A DNA stretch of 64,000 bases from Nocardia sp. NRRL S-836. Lineage in GTDB: Bacteria; Actinomycetota; Actinomycetes; Mycobacteriales; Pseudonocardiaceae. Under the pieces are notes generated by a model. That model did not search any database and was not told the origin of the DNA. It saw only the letters and a program-made list of their open reading frames with translations. The number at the start of each line of letters is the position of its first letter. Position 1 is the first letter of the stretch. The DNA lies in contig NZ_LGDY01000013.1 of assembly GCF_001279525.1 (NCBI RefSeq), forward strand, positions 1-64,000. Reading direction: 5' to 3'. The translations under genes and the position numbers were made by a program. Below, in pieces: positions 43,176-51,849 of the stretch.

Positions 43176-43592
43176 CTAGTCGACCGGTAGGCCCCACGGG
43201 CGGCGGTCCAGCTCCACCCAGCCGCCACCGCGGGCCAGCGCCGCCCGCACCCCGGCGACGTGGTCCGCGAACGACGCCAGGTCGGCGTGCAACAACTCGG
43301 CCCGCTCCACGTCCAACGGGTGGAAGTCGTCGTGCCACAGGTCGACCGGGAACGACGCCACGAACGTCAGCGACTCCAGCAGCTGCAGCAAGGCGGCGGA
43401 GGGCTGGGAGGACTCCGCCAGGTACGAGCGGCGGATGGTGTCGCAGGCCGCGAGCAGGTCGCGGACCTGGCGGATGGCGTCCGCGGGTGTGCCGTCCCAC
43501 GACGGGTCGGGGTACACGCGGTCCACGAGCTCCAGCCAGAGCCGCCAACCCGAAGCCAGTTCCGCGTCATCTGCCGGACGCCACGCACCCAT
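43176..43592 (-). CDS. Hypothetical protein
   Basis: A 138-residue soluble, mostly helical protein with many Trp and Asp residues (DDAELASGWRLWLELVDRVYPD near the N-terminus is shown only in part here; later FPVDLWHDDFHPLDVERAELL). No signal peptide or known motif was recognised. ATG at 43592 is chosen as the first in-frame ATG before conserved-looking sequence. GC content returns to the chromosomal level here, marking the right edge of the restriction island. No function is assigned. Confidence 0.6.
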   Translation of the reverse strand: MGAWRPADDAELASGWRLWLELVDRVYPDPSWDGTPADAIRQVRDLLAACDTIRRSYLAESSQPSAALLQLLESLTFVASFPVDLWHDDFHPLDVERAELLHADLASFADHVAGVRAALARGGGWVELDRRPWGLPVD

Positions 43593-43681
43593 GACATCCA
43601 CTGTGCATGCGGACAAAGCGGGAGTCTCGTGACGATGACGCACGACACGGCAACCAACGGGTGATGTGTGCGTCTCACGCT

Positions 43682-43717
43682 CGCTGCGGCGCACCCGCCA
43701 GGGGGTGCGCCGCAGCG
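43682..43717 (-). terminator. Terminator of the sodium:solute symporter gene
   Basis: CGCTGCGGCGCACCC (43682-43696) pairs perfectly with GGGTGCGCCGCAGCG (43703-43717) around a 6-base loop, 8 bp past the symporter stop. Confidence 0.88.
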
Positions 43718-43724
43718 GAGGCGG

Positions 43725-45233
43725 TCAGGCCTTGACGGGCTCGGCCGCGCGCTCGTCGGAGTTGAGCGAGTCGAGCAGGACGTCACGTTCGGTGGAGGGC
43801 TCCTTCTTCAGGAACCCGATCGTCAGGTACAGCACCAGGGAGAGCATCAGGGGCCACGAGACGAGCACGCCCTTGGTGACCCACGCGGCCTTGCTCATCT
43901 GCTCGACGTAGAGGAACGCCCACATGCCGAGGCCGCCGACGACCGAGGCGACGGCCGCCGTCGAGCCGATCCTGCGGAACCACGGGAGCAGGCCGAGCAT
44001 CAGCGGGATCGCGATCGGGCCCATCGTGGCGGCGACCAGGTCGACCACCACCTTGAGCACGAAGCCCTGGCCGCCGGAGGCGATGGCGATGATCATGCTG
44101 AGGCCGATGAAGGCGAACGTCGTGACCCTGGCCAGCACCAGCTGGTTGTCGGCAGAGAACGTCTTCACCTTCTTCCAGATGTGCGGCAGCATGTCGCGGT
44201 TGATCACGGCGGCGATGACGTTGGCGTCCGACGACACCATGGCCATCGTGTGCGAGAAGAAACCGGCCAGGATCAGTCCGATCATGCCGGCGGGCAACAT
44301 CTGCTTGCCCATCTCGATGTAGGCGTTCTCCGCCTGGGCGCCTTCGAGGCCGGGCACGATCAGCGGTGCGGCCCACATCGGGAAGAACAGCACGAGCGGC
44401 CAGACGAGCCACAGCGCGGACGAGAGCAGTGCGGAGCGCTTGGCGGCGAAACCGGACGGCGCGGCCATGTAGCGCTGCGCCAGGTTCCACATGCCGCCGT
44501 TGTACTCCAGCGTCTTGATCAGGAAGAGCGCCATGAGGAACGTCGACGTGTACGGGCCGGCGAGCGGGTCGCTGTGGCTCTCCGGGAGCCTGTCCCAGAT
44601 CGTCACGGGGAAGTCCCACCCGAGGGTGCCGGCGACGGCGACGAACATCGCGAAGCCCGCGGCCGCCTGGATGACGAACTGGCCGAAGTCGGTGAGCGCG
44701 TCGGCCCACAGGCCGCCGAGCACCGAGTAGACCATCGTCACCAGGCCGATGATGATGATGCCCCAGGTGATCGGGACGCCTGCGAAGCCGCGGAGCAGGA
44801 TCGCGACGGCCGCCCACTTCGCGGCGATGTCGACCACCTTGAGCAGCGCGCCCGCGTAGGCCATGACCTGCTGGGTGGGCACGTTGTAGCGCTTGGCCAG
44901 GTACTCGAGCGGCGACTTGACGTCGTGCTTGGACCGCAGCCTGTTCCACCGCGGTGCGAACAGGAAGGCGCCGATGCCGACACCGATGCCGATCGTCAGC
45001 GACCACCACACGTAGACGGTGAGGCCGAGCCGGTACGCCTCGGAGGCGAAGGCCACGAACATGACCGCGCTGTAGCCCGACATGTGGTGGGAGATGCCGG
45101 ACAACCACCACGGCATCTTGCCGCCTGCCGTGAAGAAGTCGGCGATGTTCTGGACCCGCCCGCGCGACCAGAGCCCGATCGCGACCATCACGAAGAAATA
45201 GCCGACAACCACGATCCAATCGAGGGTGCCCAT
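43725..45233 (-). CDS. Sodium:solute symporter family (SSS) transporter
   Basis: A 502-residue symporter with about 13 transmembrane helices. The opening helix DWIVVVGYFFVMVAIGLWSR is followed by NIADFFTAGGKMPWWLSGIS, the SSS signature with Na+ site residues. GFFSHTMAMVSSDANVIAAV is the conserved region of helix 8 (Na2-type Ser/Ser). AGGAGG sits right before ATG at 45233. It imports sugars, amino acids or organic acids with Na+; the substrate is unclear. The start is divergent from a LuxR-type regulator 243 bp away. Confidence 0.88.
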   Translation of the reverse strand: MGTLDWIVVVGYFFVMVAIGLWSRGRVQNIADFFTAGGKMPWWLSGISHHMSGYSAVMFVAFASEAYRLGLTVYVWWSLTIGIGVGIGAFLFAPRWNRLRSKHDVKSPLEYLAKRYNVPTQQVMAYAGALLKVVDIAAKWAAVAILLRGFAGVPITWGIIIIGLVTMVYSVLGGLWADALTDFGQFVIQAAAGFAMFVAVAGTLGWDFPVTIWDRLPESHSDPLAGPYTSTFLMALFLIKTLEYNGGMWNLAQRYMAAPSGFAAKRSALLSSALWLVWPLVLFFPMWAAPLIVPGLEGAQAENAYIEMGKQMLPAGMIGLILAGFFSHTMAMVSSDANVIAAVINRDMLPHIWKKVKTFSADNQLVLARVTTFAFIGLSMIIAIASGGQGFVLKVVVDLVAATMGPIAIPLMLGLLPWFRRIGSTAAVASVVGGLGMWAFLYVEQMSKAAWVTKGVLVSWPLMLSLVLYLTIGFLKKEPSTERDVLLDSLNSDERAAEPVKA

Positions 45234-45476
45234 GTGACCTCCTTGCGTGCACACACGTGTGCCCGCGAGAGCACCAGGCCTCATGGCGGCGGGAACCTGG
45301 CACATCCGCACGGGATATGTGACGTAGGTCTTACGAGACTGTTGCCACTGCGCGGAAGACCTTGGCCCGTCTTGAATCACATTCGTGATCCTTGTTCATA
45401 CACATGAACAAGCTTTTCCGCGTCACGCGTCCGAGCGAACGACGTCACTCCTCTGGAAGCACGAACGGAGGTGTTG

Positions 45477-46118
45477 ATGCTCCCGCCGAACCGGCCTGCT
45501 CCCGGCGTCGCGCTGATCGACCCCGTACCGCTCTACCGCGAGGGCCTGTCGTCACTCGTCCGGCGCACGCCCGGTCTGCGCTGGCTCGGGTCGACGGGTC
45601 AGCTGCACGCCGCCGTTCGCATGCACGAGCACCTGCGCCCGGACGTGCTGCTGGTCGACTCGATGCTGGACCCGGCGGGGCAGCTGGCCAGGGCGCTCGT
45701 CGAACGCGACCAGGACCTGGCCGTGATCGGGCTGGTCAGGGACGTCCACACGTACGCCAACTACGTCACGACCGCGCTGGAGGCGGGCGTTCGTGGCGTG
45801 GTGCCGCGGTCGGCGGAGCCGGAGCAGATCGTGCGGGTGATCGCGGAGACGGTGCGGTCGCGCGGGTTCGTGCACCCCGACCTCCGCGGCAAGGAGGGGC
45901 CGGGGCTGACCCGGCGCGAGTACGAGGTGCTGACGCTCATCGCGGAGGGCATGGAGAACCAGCAGGTCGCCGACGCGCTCATCCTGTCCGTGGAGACCGT
46001 GCGGACCCACGTGAAGGGCATCCTCCGCAAGCTGAGCGCGCGCGACCGGACGCACGCGGTGTCGCTCGCCTATCGGTCAGGACTGCTCCTGCTGAGCCCG
46101 CCAGCCGTCTTCGAGTAA
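45477..46118 (+). CDS. LuxR-family response regulator
   Basis: A 213-residue NarL-type regulator. A receiver-like domain begins VALIDPVPLYREGLSSLVRR and has the phospho-acceptor-like Asp in PDVLLVDSMLD. The C-terminal LuxR HTH is LTRREYEVLTLIAEGMENQQ, then VADALILSVETVRTHVKGIL with RKLSARDR. The start is ATG at 45477, with GGAG six bases upstream. No histidine kinase gene is adjacent, so it may be an orphan regulator. The 3' end overlaps the convergent TetR gene by 42 bp. The divergent SSS gene is a candidate target. Confidence 0.86.
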   Translation: MLPPNRPAPGVALIDPVPLYREGLSSLVRRTPGLRWLGSTGQLHAAVRMHEHLRPDVLLVDSMLDPAGQLARALVERDQDLAVIGLVRDVHTYANYVTTALEAGVRGVVPRSAEPEQIVRVIAETVRSRGFVHPDLRGKEGPGLTRREYEVLTLIAEGMENQQVADALILSVETVRTHVKGILRKLSARDRTHAVSLAYRSGLLLLSPPAVFE

Positions 46119-46658
46119 CCCGAACAGTTCCGCCGCCGCCCGTTCGCGATTCGGCCGGCCGAAGATCACGTCACGGGCCTCCAGCGCGAACCGCGCCAGG
46201 CCCGCACACCTGATGTCGTCCTCGGGCGCACCGATGTCGGCCGCGATGGCGTGTGCCAGCGCCGTCTCGTGCCGCGTCCACATCCCGCGCTCGTACGCGC
46301 GCAACGCGGGCGTCGAGCTCACCAGCCGCGCGAAGTCGGCGAACAACGGGTGGTCGGCGTGGCCCCCGGCCCCATGGACGAAGTGGTCCCGCAGCGCCTG
46401 CGGGATCGACTGGCCCGCCGGACGGTCCCGAACGGCGCCGATCAGCTCGGACTCCTGCTGCTCGTCCTCGTCGAACAGCAGCGCCTCCTTGCTCGGGAAG
46501 TGCTTGAACAGCGTCGTCACCGACACGTCCGCGCGGTCGGCGATCTCCTTCACGCCCACGTCGTCGAACCCGCGCGCCAGGAACAGCTCCAGCGCCGCGT
46601 CGGCGATCGACTGGCGGGTCTGCAGCTTCTTGCGCTCACGGCGGCCGAGCTCGGTCAC
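46077..46658 (-). CDS. TetR family transcriptional regulator
   Basis: About 193 residues. The HTH is VGVKEIADRADVSVTTLFKH (about residues 34-53) followed by FPSKEALLFDEDEQ, with a helical ligand domain after it. GTG at 46658 is preferred, with GTG at 46667 possible. It is divergent from an FAD monooxygenase gene 83 bp away, which is now frameshifted. This regulator-enzyme pair is common for TetX-like oxygenases, whose substrate often acts as inducer. Confidence 0.88.
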   Translation of the reverse strand: MTELGRRERKKLQTRQSIADAALELFLARGFDDVGVKEIADRADVSVTTLFKHFPSKEALLFDEDEQQESELIGAVRDRPAGQSIPQALRDHFVHGAGGHADHPLFADFARLVSSTPALRAYERGMWTRHETALAHAIAADIGAPEDDIRCAGLARFALEARDVIFGRPNRERAAAELFGLLEDGWRAQQEQS

Positions 46659-46685
46659 ACCGCACACCCTACCCTGAAGGTTGTG

Positions 46686-46702
46686 CTACTTCAAAAGTGT
46701 AG
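46686..46702. promoter_or_regulatory. Possible TetR operator between tetR and the FAD monooxygenase
   Basis: CTAC (46686-46689) and GTAG (46699-46702) flank TTCAAAAGT in an AT-rich gap of 83 bp between divergent genes. The repeat is short, so the exact operator is uncertain. Confidence 0.35.
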
Positions 46703-46741
46703 TGATTGCGCTTTTTTAGTCGATACGCTTTCATCGAACCC

Positions 46742-47778
46742 ATGACAACGCCACGCATCGCCATCGCGGGAGCCGGCCTCGGCGGCCTCACCTGCGCCCG
46801 TGTCCTCCAGTCGCACGGCTTCACCGACGTCACCGTCTTCGAGCGCGAGAGCTCCCCGGACGCCCGCCAGCAGGGCGGCACCATCGACCTGCACGCCGGC
46901 AGCGGCCAGGAGGCGATCCGCGCCGCGGGCCTCTACGACGAGTGGCGTGCGCTCGCCCGCTTCGAGGGCCAGGAGCAGCGCAAGGTCGACCACGCCACGG
47001 CCGCGTTGGTCGAGCTCGAACCGGCGGAGGGCGACTTCCGGCCGGAGATCGACCGCGGCCAGCTCCGCGGCCTTCTGCTCGGCTCGCTCGCTCCGGGCAC
47101 CGTCGCGTGGGGCCGTGGCATCGCCTCGGCGGCACCGGGCGAGGTCACCTTCCTCGACGGCTCGACCGCCGCGTTCGACCTGGTCATCGGCGCGGACGGC
47201 GCCTGGTCACGGGTGCGCGGGGCCGTTTCGACGGCGGTGCCCGAGTACACCGGCGTGCTGTTCGTCGAGGTGCGGCACGACGGCGACGAGGAGCTGCTCG
47301 CCCTCACCGGCCAGGGCACGATGGTCGCGGACGACGACGAAGGCCTGATGCTGTGGCGCAGCGCAACAGCGGCGACCACATCCGCGCGTACGCGTGCCTG
47401 CGCGCGGACGAGAATTGGAAGCCGTCCAACGCTGAGCTGCTCGACCTCTACGCCGGCTGGCACCCGTCGCTGCGGGCGTTCCTCGCCGGCGAGCTGGTCC
47501 ACCGGCCCCTGCACGCGCTGCCCGTGCCGCACAGCTGGGACCCCACGCCGGGCGTCACGCTGCTCGGTGACGCCGCCCACCTGATGCCCCCGCTGGGTGT
47601 CGGCGCGAACCTCGCGATGCAGGACGCCGCCGAACTGGCGCTCGCCATCACCCAGGAGGGGGTCGACGAGGGCGTGCGGGCGTACGAATCCGTCATGCTG
47701 CCGCGCGCGATCGAGTTCGCGGAAGACACGAAGGCGGGACTTCTCGACATGGTTCCCGCACGCCCGGTACGCGTCTGA
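46742..47778 (+). pseudogene. FAD-dependent monooxygenase (TetX/PHBH-like) with a single-base frameshift
   Basis: The first frame (46742 to about 47356) gives RIAIAGAGLGGLTCARVLQS (FAD GxGxxG), then FERESSPDARQQGGTIDLH and FDLVIGADGAWSRVRG (DG motif). It then turns into Arg/Ser/Thr-rich nonsense. The homologous continuation is in another frame from 47356: AQRNSGDHIRAYACLRADEN and onward, with TLLGDAAHLMPPLGVGANLA (the GDAAHxMPP FAD-ribityl motif), to the stop at 47778. Adding one G in the run at 47355-47356 would restore a protein of about 346 residues. As given the gene is broken; a sequencing error is possible. Confidence 0.85.
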
Positions 47779-47851
47779 CCGGCGCTCATGTCCGGTTCAG
47801 GCCGCTGGGAGGACTGTCTGGTTCGCCACCAGTGGGTGGTCGCCCTTGCCG

Positions 47852-47873
47852 GGGTTACTGTCGAGTAATACCC
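47852..47873. promoter_or_regulatory. Palindromic operator before the acyl-CoA dehydrogenase gene
   Basis: GGGTTACT-GTCG-AGTAATACCC carries the perfect core TTACT-N4-AGTAA (47855-47868), 57-78 bp before the ATG at 47930. It matches the site at 33129-33146 in front of the Fe-S reductase in core and spacing. A related half-site, GTTACCGGTCAGTA, follows at 47878-47891. Confidence 0.6.
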
Positions 47874-47929
47874 TGTTGTTACCGGTCAGTAGGCGACCCC
47901 GCCGCGACCCTGAGGAGTGAGCTGACGAG

Positions 47930-49765
47930 ATGGGCCACTACAAGAGCAACGTCCGGGATCTCGAATTCAACCTGTTCGAGGTCTTCAACGTGCAGGACCA
48001 CCTCGGCAAGGGGCCGTTCGAGCAGTCCGACGAGGACACCGCGCGCGGCGTTCTGGCCGAGATGAAGACGCTGGCGGAGGGACCCCTCGCGGAGTCGTTC
48101 GCCGACGCCGACCGCAACCCGCCGAAGTTCGACCCGGCGACGCACTCGGCGACCCTGCCGGAGTCGCTGAAGAAGTCGTACCAGGCCGTGTGGGACGGCG
48201 AGTGGTACCGCATGTTCCTGCCGGAGGAGCTGGGCGGCTTCGGCACCCCGCCCTCGGTCGCGTGGGCCGCGTCCGAGCTGATCCTGGGCGCCAACCCGCC
48301 GATCTACATGTACCTGGCGGGCCCGAGCTTCGCGACGGTCGTCTACAACAACGGCACCGAGCGCGACAAGCAGTGGGCGCAGATCATGATCGACCGCGGC
48401 TGGGGCGCCACGATGGTGCTGACCGAGCCGGACGCCGGTTCCGACGTCGGCGCCGGCCGCACCAAGGCGATCAAGCAGGACGACGGCACCTGGCACATCG
48501 AGGGCGTGAAGCGCTTCATCACGTCCGCTGACCAGGACCTGACCGAGAACATCATGCACCTGGTGCTGGCGCGCCCCGAGGGTGAGGGCGTCGAGCCCAG
48601 GCCCGGCACCAAGGGCCTGTCGCTGTTCCTCGTGCCGAAGTTCCACTTCGACCCGCAGACCGGTGAGCTGGGCGAACGCAACGGCGCCTTCGTGACCAAC
48701 GTCGAGCACAAGATGGGCATCAAGGCGTCCACCACGTGCGAGCTGACCTTCGGCCAGCACGGCGTCCCGGCCAGGGGCTGGCTGCTGGGCGAGGTGCACG
48801 ACGGCATCGCGCAGATGTTCGACGTCATCGAGTACGCCCGCATGATGGTCGGCACCAAGGCCATCGCGACGCTGTCGACCGGTTACCTGAACGCGCTGTC
48901 CTACGCCAAGGAGCGCGTCCAGTCCGCCGACCTCACGCGGATGACGGACAAGACCGCCCCGCGCGTCACCATCACGAACCACCCGGACGTGCGCCGCAGC
49001 CTCATGCTGCAGAAGGCCTACGCCGAGGGCCTGCGCGCCGTGTACCTGTACACCGCGACGTTCCAGGACAAGGTGATGCTCGGCGGCGAGGACGCGGAGC
49101 TGGCCACCAAGGTCAACGACCTGCTGCTGCCGATCGTCAAGGGCGTCGGTTCCGAGCGCGCCTACGAGCAGCTCGCGCAGTCGCTGCAGACCCTGGGCGG
49201 TTCGGGCTTCCTGCAGGAGTACCCGATCGAGCAGTACATCCGCGACTCGAAGATCGACTCGCTGTACGAGGGCACCACGGCCATCCAGTCGCTGGACTTC
49301 TTCTTCCGGAAGATCATCCGCGACAAGGGCCAGGCGCTCGGCTTCATCAACGGTGAGATCCAGAAGTTCCTCGACAACGAGGGCGGCAACGGCCGTCTCA
49401 AGGAGGAGCGGGCGCTGCTCAAGCAGGGTCTCGAGGACCTGCAGGGCATGCTCGGCGCGCTGGTCGGCTTCCTGACCTCGTCGCAGGAGGACGTCCGCAA
49501 CCTCTACAAGGTGGGCCAGAACTCGGTCCGCCTGCTGATGACCGCGGGTGACGTGCTCGTCGGCTGGCTGCTGCTGCGCCAGGCCGAGGTCGCGCTGGAG
49601 AAGCTCGGCGGCGCCCCGTCGGCCAAGGACAAGGCGTTCTACGAGGGCAAGGTCGCCGTCGCGTCGTTCTTCGCGAAGAACGTGCTGCCGGAGCTGACCG
49701 CCCGCCGCAAGATCACCGAGTCGACCGACAACTCGCTGATGGACATCGACGAGAGCGCCTTCTAG
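47930..49765 (+). CDS. Acyl-CoA dehydrogenase, FadE5-like
   Basis: A 611-residue enlarged acyl-CoA dehydrogenase. The N-terminal helices begin [20 protein letters not shown]. The FAD/substrate motifs are [17 protein letters not shown] (about residue 163) and [18 protein letters not shown]. The catalytic Glu lies in [19 protein letters not shown] (about 447), and a C-terminal helical extension follows. Length and extension match mycobacterial FadE5, which has broad chain-length range. It introduces the trans-2,3 double bond in beta-oxidation and passes electrons to ETF. The upstream operator is shared with the Fe-S reductase gene. Confidence 0.92.
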   Translation: MGHYKSNVRDLEFNLFEVFNVQDHLGKGPFEQSDEDTARGVLAEMKTLAEGPLAESFADADRNPPKFDPATHSATLPESLKKSYQAVWDGEWYRMFLPEELGGFGTPPSVAWAASELILGANPPIYMYLAGPSFATVVYNNGTERDKQWAQIMIDRGWGATMVLTEPDAGSDVGAGRTKAIKQDDGTWHIEGVKRFITSADQDLTENIMHLVLARPEGEGVEPRPGTKGLSLFLVPKFHFDPQTGELGERNGAFVTNVEHKMGIKASTTCELTFGQHGVPARGWLLGEVHDGIAQMFDVIEYARMMVGTKAIATLSTGYLNALSYAKERVQSADLTRMTDKTAPRVTITNHPDVRRSLMLQKAYAEGLRAVYLYTATFQDKVMLGGEDAELATKVNDLLLPIVKGVGSERAYEQLAQSLQTLGGSGFLQEYPIEQYIRDSKIDSLYEGTTAIQSLDFFFRKIIRDKGQALGFINGEIQKFLDNEGGNGRLKEERALLKQGLEDLQGMLGALVGFLTSSQEDVRNLYKVGQNSVRLLMTAGDVLVGWLLLRQAEVALEKLGGAPSAKDKAFYEGKVAVASFFAKNVLPELTARRKITESTDNSLMDIDESAF

Positions 49766-49780
49766 GACGCGGCTCGACCG

Positions 49781-49820
49781 CGGGTCCCGCACCTCCTGCC
49801 CGAGGCGCGGGACCCGTTTT
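49781..49820 (+). terminator. Terminator of the acyl-CoA dehydrogenase gene
   Basis: CGGGTCCCGC (49781-49790) pairs with GCGGGACCCG (49807-49816) around a 16-base loop and is followed by TTTTCGTT, 16 bp after the stop. Confidence 0.88.
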
Positions 49821-49843
49821 CGTTGTACGGGACGAAGTTCTCC

Positions 49844-50881
49844 TCAGAGGGAGAACACGAGCGGTCCGACGGCGGCACCGACGTTGAGCGCGGCGGTGGC
49901 GTAGGAACCGGCCATCGTGGGCGCGCCCGTCGCGTGGTGCAGCACCCGCGCGATCAGCGTGCTGCCGACCGCGAAGGACAGCGCGCCGAGCACGAAGACC
50001 ATGGGCAGCAACAGGACCGGCTCACCGCCGAGCACGTCGAGACTCCACCAGCCGAGAGGCACCAGCGGGCCACCGACCGCGATCACCCGACGTGGTGCGG
50101 TGTCGGCCAACCGGCCGCCGACCGCGACACCGGCAAACGCACCGGCACCGAACAGCACCAGCGCGACCGGCACCCACCACTCGCTCAGCCCCGCGACGCC
50201 GGTGACGACCGGTGCGAGGAACGTGAAGTGCCCGAACGTCACCGCGTTCACCACCACCGCGAGCACGATCACCAGCACCAGCCGCGGTTTGCGCAGTTCG
50301 GCCAGCTCGGGCCGCAACGCGGCGGCGGACCGTTCCCGCCGCGCCGGAACCCCCGTGAGCACACCGGCCGCCGCCGGTACGCAGAGCACCGCGATGGCGA
50401 GGAACGTCGCGCGCCAGCCGAAAGCGGTACCGAGCAGCGCTCCACCCGGCACGCCGGCGATGGTGGCCACTGTCGTGCCGGACAGCAGCACGGCGAGCGC
50501 ACGACCGCGTTTGTGCGGCGGTGCCAGCGAGCTCGCCGTCGTGAGCGCCACGGCGAGGAACCCGGCGTTCGCCAGCGCGGCGACCACCCTGGTCCCCAGC
50601 AGCAACGCGAAGTCGTCGGTGAGCGCACCGGCCACGTGTGCCGCCAGGAAGACCACGACGAACGTGAACAGGCTGGAGCGCGGCGGCCAGCGCCGGGCCA
50701 GCGCCGCCATCAGGGGCGCGCCGACCACCATGCCGGCGGCGAACGCCGAGGTGAGCAGACCGGCCGTTCCGACCGGCACGCCGAGGTCGGCGGCGATGGC
50801 GGGCAGCAGGCCCGCGAGCATGAACTCGGAGGTGCCCATGGCGAACACGGCCAGGGCGAGCAGGTACAGCGAAAAGGGCAT
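49844..50881 (-). CDS. MFS efflux transporter, Cmx/CmlR (chloramphenicol exporter) group, C-terminally short
   Basis: A 345-residue drug:H+ antiporter. It begins MPFSLYLLALAVFAMGTSEF and MLAGLLPAIAADLGVPVGTA, the strongly conserved N-terminus of the Cmx/CmlR/CmrA chloramphenicol exporters. LTSAFAAGMVVGAPLMAALA and TTVATIAGVPGGALLGTAFG follow. It stops at NVGAAVGPLVFSL, inside the eleventh helix, whereas family members run to about 390-410 residues with twelve helices. The SD is embedded in a hairpin formed with an upstream leader peptide gene (50921-50962), implying drug-induced translational control. Activity of the shortened form is uncertain. Confidence 0.82.
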   Translation of the reverse strand: MPFSLYLLALAVFAMGTSEFMLAGLLPAIAADLGVPVGTAGLLTSAFAAGMVVGAPLMAALARRWPPRSSLFTFVVVFLAAHVAGALTDDFALLLGTRVVAALANAGFLAVALTTASSLAPPHKRGRALAVLLSGTTVATIAGVPGGALLGTAFGWRATFLAIAVLCVPAAAGVLTGVPARRERSAAALRPELAELRKPRLVLVIVLAVVVNAVTFGHFTFLAPVVTGVAGLSEWWVPVALVLFGAGAFAGVAVGGRLADTAPRRVIAVGGPLVPLGWWSLDVLGGEPVLLLPMVFVLGALSFAVGSTLIARVLHHATGAPTMAGSYATAALNVGAAVGPLVFSL

Positions 50882-50886
50882 GGGAA

Positions 50887-50957
50887 GACTCCGGAAGCGG
50901 GAGGGTGTCGGGGCTGACGGTCAGACCGCAGCCCCGGCCCTGTCTGCTTCCGGAGTC
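50887..50957 (-). promoter_or_regulatory. Translational attenuator hairpin over the MFS ribosome binding site
   Basis: GACTCCGGAAGC (50887-50898) and GCTTCCGGAGTC (50946-50957) form a perfect 12-bp stem. In the mRNA the 3' arm contains GGAG, the Shine-Dalgarno of the MFS gene (seven bases before its ATG). The 5' arm lies inside the leader peptide gene. An inner stem GGGGCTG/CAGCCCC adds stability. A ribosome stalled by drug on the leader would open the stem and free the SD, as known for cat and cmlA genes. Confidence 0.75.
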
Positions 50958-50962
50958 GACAT
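50921..50962 (-). CDS. Leader peptide of the MFS drug exporter
   Basis: A 13-codon frame reading MSTPEADRAGAAV then TGA, ending 39 bp before the MFS ATG. Its codons 2-6 form the 5' arm of the SD-sequestering hairpin. The opening MST and early AD recall the short MSTSKNADK leader of cmlA. No clear Shine-Dalgarno is seen before its ATG, so it may be translated from a near-leaderless mRNA. Confidence 0.65.
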   Translation of the reverse strand: MSTPEADRAGAAV

Positions 50963-51007
50963 GTGCAGCACGCTAGCGCGAGCGCCGCGTGCCGCGCACC
51001 TCCGTTT

Positions 51008-51799
51008 TCACTCCTTCAGAGCGCGTGCGGCGACGAAGCAGTAGACGCCGAACGCCGCGATGCCGATCGCGACCGCCGTCAGCAGGAACATGCCGAAGGG
51101 CTGTGCCGCCAACGTGTGCAGCGCCTTGTCCATGCCACCGGACTGCTCCGGGTCGGCGTTGACCGCGGCGAGTCCGACGAGGACACCGATGACGCCGTAC
51201 GCGACGCCCTTGCCGATCCAGCCGACCCGGCCGACGGGCTCGACCCACGACGGCGCGCGGCTCATGTCGAGGTCCTTCTCGAAGGACTTCTTGATGCCCT
51301 TGTAGGCGATCACGCCTGCGGTGACCAGGACGCCGATGGCGATCGCGCCGACGATCAGCTGGCCGCCGGGCCACGAGAGCACCTGCGCGGTGAGCTCCTG
51401 CTGCTGTTGCGTGGAGTCACTCGTCGCGCCGCTCGTCGCGTACTTGAACGCGGCGAGGGCGATACCGCTCGCGGTGACGGCACGTGCCGCGGACCCGACC
51501 CGCTTGGAGATCCGCTTGCGCTTCTTCGTCACGTACGTGTACCCGACGAAGGCCAGCAGCAGCTGCCAGACCGCGAAGAAGATCAGGCCGATGCCGACCG
51601 TCCACAGCAGCCAGGCACCGTTCTCGGCGAGCTCGGTCAGCGCGCCCTTCGAGTCCGTCCGTTCGGCGTCCCCGCCGAACGCGACCTGGAGCGCGAGCCA
51701 CGCGATGAGCACGTGCACCGCTCCGTACACAACCATCCCCACGCGCCCCAGAGTCTGGACGACGGGGTGTCTTCGCGCCTCGTTCGCAACAGTGGCCAC
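51008..51799 (-). CDS. DUF1206 family membrane protein
   Basis: A 263-residue integral membrane protein with six transmembrane helices in three repeated pairs. Each repeat opens with a GR(V)G or GxA motif (LGRVGMVVYGAVHVLIAWLA, AARAVTASGIALAAFKYA, VGRVGWIGKGVAYGVIGVLV), the DUF1206 hallmark. Its function is unknown. The GTG start at 51799 lies within the 3' arm of a 17-bp hairpin and lacks a clear ribosome binding site, so translation may be limited or the hairpin may end the upstream vanW transcript. Confidence 0.82.
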   Translation of the reverse strand: MATVANEARRHPVVQTLGRVGMVVYGAVHVLIAWLALQVAFGGDAERTDSKGALTELAENGAWLLWTVGIGLIFFAVWQLLLAFVGYTYVTKKRKRISKRVGSAARAVTASGIALAAFKYATSGATSDSTQQQQELTAQVLSWPGGQLIVGAIAIGVLVTAGVIAYKGIKKSFEKDLDMSRAPSWVEPVGRVGWIGKGVAYGVIGVLVGLAAVNADPEQSGGMDKALHTLAAQPFGMFLLTAVAIGIAAFGVYCFVAARALKE

Positions 51800-51828
51800 G
51801 AACGGGTGACTACCCGTTCGTGGCCACT
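51791..51828. terminator. 17-bp perfect hairpin between vanW-like gene and DUF1206 start
   Basis: AGTGGCCACGAACGGGT (51791-51807) pairs perfectly with ACCCGTTCGTGGCCACT (51812-51828) around GACT. It follows the VanW-family stop by 21 bp, but its far arm contains the GTG start of DUF1206. It may act as terminator or as a translational switch. Confidence 0.6.
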
Positions 51829-51849
51829 ACAAATCCCGGCACAGTCCGG

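Noticed and set aside
45252..45261. CACACGTGTG palindrome before the sodium symporter gene
   Set aside because: Too short and too close to the ribosome binding site to call an operator without comparison.
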